Source: Bacteroidota bacterium (GTDB lineage: Bacteria; Bacteroidota; Bacteroidia; Chitinophagales; Chitinophagaceae). From it: 7,729 bases of DNA. This document shows, piece after piece, positions 5,399 to 7,729 of this stretch. A program made the position numbers and the translations under genes. Position 1 is the stretch's first letter. Each line of letters opens with the position of its first letter. The notes under the pieces are model-generated. The model worked only from the letters and a program-made list of their open reading frames with translations, ran no database searches and was not told the DNA's origin. Location of the stretch: positions 1 through 7,729 of the forward strand of contig CANHJA010000107.1 of assembly GCA_947460795.1 (NCBI GenBank), in the 5' to 3' direction.

Positions 5399-7729
5399 TT
5401 TCACATTCAATAACCGGGCAGTTAAACGATTAGGAACTGCGTAGGTTCTATTACTGCTTTGGTCTTGTATCCATAAATAAGACAATGTATTTTGAATACC
5501 CAATAAGTTGAAAACTTCGACACTCAACCAAACTGATTTTACATTTTTAAAATAAGAATAGCGAGGTCTCTCTTTTTTTGCACCATCCAATAATAAGGCT
5601 GAGAAACCAATATCTACACGCTTATAACTTGGAATACGTAAAGTATCACCATAGCGTTTTTGATCGGGTGGACCAAAAGGCAAACCAGTTGCATATACCC
5701 CATTCAAATGAACTTTAAAGTTTTCATGTCCACGTAAATAATCTGAAAAAAACAATCCGAAATTCACTCGTGAATCTGTTGGTCGAGGAATATAGCCTGG
5801 AAAAATGGTTGCACTATCTGCACCATTGATTTTACTTTTAATATTAATTTGATCATCTAAAACATCTTCACCCGACTTCATAATTCCTAAGCTAACCCAC
5901 GATTCGGCATCTTTTACTAAGTCGCCATACAACCTAAATTCACCTCCATAAGCAAAACCTTTAGCATTGTTTTGACCAAAATATCGAATCCGAACATTAT
6001 CATATTCATAGGGCACCAAATCCCACATATTTTTATAATAAAATTCGGTTGTAAATTTAAATGGTCGGTTCCCTAATCCTTTAAAATTATAATCGAAACC
6101 TGCAACTGCATGATATGACTTTTGTGCTTTTAAATTTAAATTTAATTCCCCATTTAAATTTCTCATTTCACGATAAAATGGTGGCTGAGAATAAACCCCT
6201 GTTGCTGCTCTAAATACAATGTCATTTTCCCATTTAGGTTTCCAAGATGCTTGAACTCGAGGACTCACTAAAAACTCATTGTTTAAAAAATTATAGTTAA
6301 ATCGAATCCCTCCAGTAATCACTAAATTCAAGGAATCAAAGGCAATATTATCTTGCAAAAATGCAGTTACTCGTTGGTAATTGAAATCATTGGCCGTCTT
6401 GTAGCGCCTTGCCATATTCAATGAAGTATCGCTAAAAGGTTGAGAAAAACCTGCGCTGTCTCTTCGCTCCCACTCATTTAATTTGTCAGAAATATTAATA
6501 AATTCGGAATTTAATCCCCATTGAAAATAATTACTTTTTACATCATGTGAGCCTTTAACCCCTATGTTTGCTACATTGACATTCAAATAATTTCGTGCAT
6601 AGGAATGTATAACTCCAGTGCCGAGTGCATATTTTAAATCCCCAAAATTAGTTTTACCTAAATCGGTTTCTAATTCCCCTAATAAATATTCTCCTTTAAT
6701 ATCATAGGTTTCAGCCTCGTCGGTTTGATAACCAGATGCAATTAGTTTGTAAGTATTTTTACTATTGGGCGTATGAGTTAATGAAATTCCACCATACCGA
6801 GAATCAAATTTATCAATTTCGGCACCTTCGTAAATCGTTCTTAATTGAAATGCTTTATTAATTAATCCAAAACTTTGAGTAGCACTTGCTGGTTGAAAAT
6901 CAAATCGATTGCGTGCATAATTTCCAAAAACATCTACTTGCCAATCCGTATTAAATTGGTACGTTACATAGGCTTGCAAATCAGTAAATGTAGGATTGTA
7001 AACACCTTTCGTTTGTTGTGCTTGCAATAAATATTGATTCGTTTTTTGACGCAATCCAATCATGTAGGTTAATCTATTTTTTTTGCCCGTACCTTCTAAA
7101 TGTGCACCAACGCCCAACATACTCAAACGCACGCTCCCTCCAAATTCTTTTGGGCGTTTATAAGTGATGTCGAGCACGCTGCTCATTTTATCGCCATACT
7201 TTGCTTGAAAACCTCCGGTAGAAAAATTAACACCACCAACTAAATCAGGATTGATGATACTTAAACCCTCTTGTTGACCACTTTTTACTAAAAACGGTCG
7301 ATACACTTCAAAGTCATTTATGTACACTAAATTTTCATCAAAATTTCCGCCTCTCACATTATATTGAGAAGTCATTTCATTGTTATTCCCATTCAAAAAT
7401 ATTTTCAACATCGACTCAATTCCTTCAATGGGCGTGGGCTGCAATTCATATAATTTAGGATCAATGCGGACAGAGCCAGCTTCGTTTCGTCTTTTATCAC
7501 TTTTAATCGTGATGTCTTTTATTTTTTTTATGTTGGGCGACAGCGAAATACTTAAATTAATGGTTTCCCCTTTCTCTAAACGTTTGTAAACTACTTTTGT
7601 AGAATAACCAATGGCACTAAAAACCAAAGCTAAATTTTTATCAACGGGAACACTGATACTGAATACACCTGCCACATTGGTTTTTGTTCCATTAGGAAAA
7701 CCTTTTACACTTACAGAAACCAATTCGAG
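5381..7729 (-). CDS. TonB-dependent outer-membrane receptor with carboxypeptidase-regulatory-like N-domain, N-terminus outside window
   Basis: The frame is open to the right edge, with 782 codons before the TAA at 5383-5381. No start codon is credible inside the window: the first in-frame TTG sits mid-domain, and the codons before it remain open. The signal peptide and first strands are therefore missing. Residues to about 62 are the rest of a carboxypeptidase D regulatory-like beta-sandwich (GTKTNVAGVFSISVP, FSAIGYSTK). The plug follows (about 85-190) with SQYNVRGGNFDENLVYIND, INPDLVGGVNFSTGGFQAKYGDKMSSVLDI. The rest is a beta-barrel with alternating aromatic strands, ending VKLVTKF; the terminal Phe suits a barrel-assembly signal. 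By family it imports a large or scarce ligand using TonB-ExbBD energy. No SusD-like partner is visible next to it and the ligand cannot be inferred. Any SusD or regulator gene would have to lie upstream, past the right edge. Confidence 0.95.
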   Translation of the reverse strand, partial: LELVSVSVKGFPNGTKTNVAGVFSISVPVDKNLALVFSAIGYSTKVVYKRLEKGETINLSISLSPNIKKIKDITIKSDKRRNEAGSVRIDPKLYELQPTPIEGIESMLKIFLNGNNNEMTSQYNVRGGNFDENLVYINDFEVYRPFLVKSGQQEGLSIINPDLVGGVNFSTGGFQAKYGDKMSSVLDITYKRPKEFGGSVRLSMLGVGAHLEGTGKKNRLTYMIGLRQKTNQYLLQAQQTKGVYNPTFTDLQAYVTYQFNTDWQVDVFGNYARNRFDFQPASATQSFGLINKAFQLRTIYEGAEIDKFDSRYGGISLTHTPNSKNTYKLIASGYQTDEAETYDIKGEYLLGELETDLGKTNFGDLKYALGTGVIHSYARNYLNVNVANIGVKGSHDVKSNYFQWGLNSEFINISDKLNEWERRDSAGFSQPFSDTSLNMARRYKTANDFNYQRVTAFLQDNIAFDSLNLVITGGIRFNYNFLNNEFLVSPRVQASWKPKWENDIVFRAATGVYSQPPFYREMRNLNGELNLNLKAQKSYHAVAGFDYNFKGLGNRPFKFTTEFYYKNMWDLVPYEYDNVRIRYFGQNNAKGFAYGGEFRLYGDLVKDAESWVSLGIMKSGEDVLDDQINIKSKINGADSATIFPGYIPRPTDSRVNFGLFFSDYLRGHENFKVHLNGVYATGLPFGPPDQKRYGDTLRIPSYKRVDIGFSALLLDGAKKERPRYSYFKNVKSVWLSVEVFNLLGIQNTLSYLWIQDQSSNRTYAVPNRLTARLLNVKLVTKF

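Noticed and set aside
5418..5440. Inverted repeat GCAGTT...AACTGC near the convergent gene ends, considered as a shared terminator
   Set aside because: It has only a 6-bp stem with an 11-nt loop and no following T-run on either strand, and it lies within the receptor coding sequence.

Overview
The window looks like a piece of a Bacteroidota chromosome. The base composition is low in GC. Start codons are preceded by A-rich stretches rather than Shine-Dalgarno sequences. The gene content fits the phylum: a carboxypeptidase-regulatory-like/TonB-dependent outer-membrane receptor, an OmpP1/FadL-type porin, a short archaeal/eukaryotic-type prolyl-tRNA synthetase, and secreted proteins whose signal peptides end in Ala-Gln. 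Genus cannot be assigned from the sequence alone.

Left part (1-1987, minus strand): a 5'-complete but window-truncated FadL/OmpP1-like outer-membrane protein (1-434) lies downstream of a 488-residue exported low-complexity protein (521-1987). The 86-nt gap between them holds a strong hairpin followed by a T-tract (458-504), which is an intrinsic terminator or attenuator. The low-complexity protein has an acidic Asp-rich N-terminal part, an Asn/Gly/Trp/Tyr repeat core, and an Arg/Gln/Pro-rich basic tail.

Middle (1988-2242): a 255-nt AT-rich divergent intergenic region separates the leftward pair from a rightward gene set.

Right-centre (2243-5398, plus strand): proS is followed by four small multi-pass membrane-protein genes separated by 10, 4, 0 and 1 nt, which almost certainly form one transcription unit. 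The first two membrane proteins appear to be diverged tandem paralogues resembling the Bacteroidota DUF5362 family. The third is unrecognised. The fourth resembles a conserved Bacteroidota four-helix membrane protein of unknown function. Nothing in the sequence ties them mechanistically to tRNA charging.

Right end (5381-7729, minus strand): a TonB-dependent receptor enters from beyond the right edge and is truncated at its N-terminus. It ends in a C-terminal Phe and overlaps the last plus-strand gene tail-to-tail by 18 nt.

Overall this is a mostly housekeeping and cell-envelope region. I see no CRISPR array, mobile element, tRNA/rRNA or recognisable defence system. The points most worth a second look are the low-complexity secreted protein, the hairpin between it and the porin, the degenerate zinc site of ProS, and the proS-linked membrane-protein cluster.
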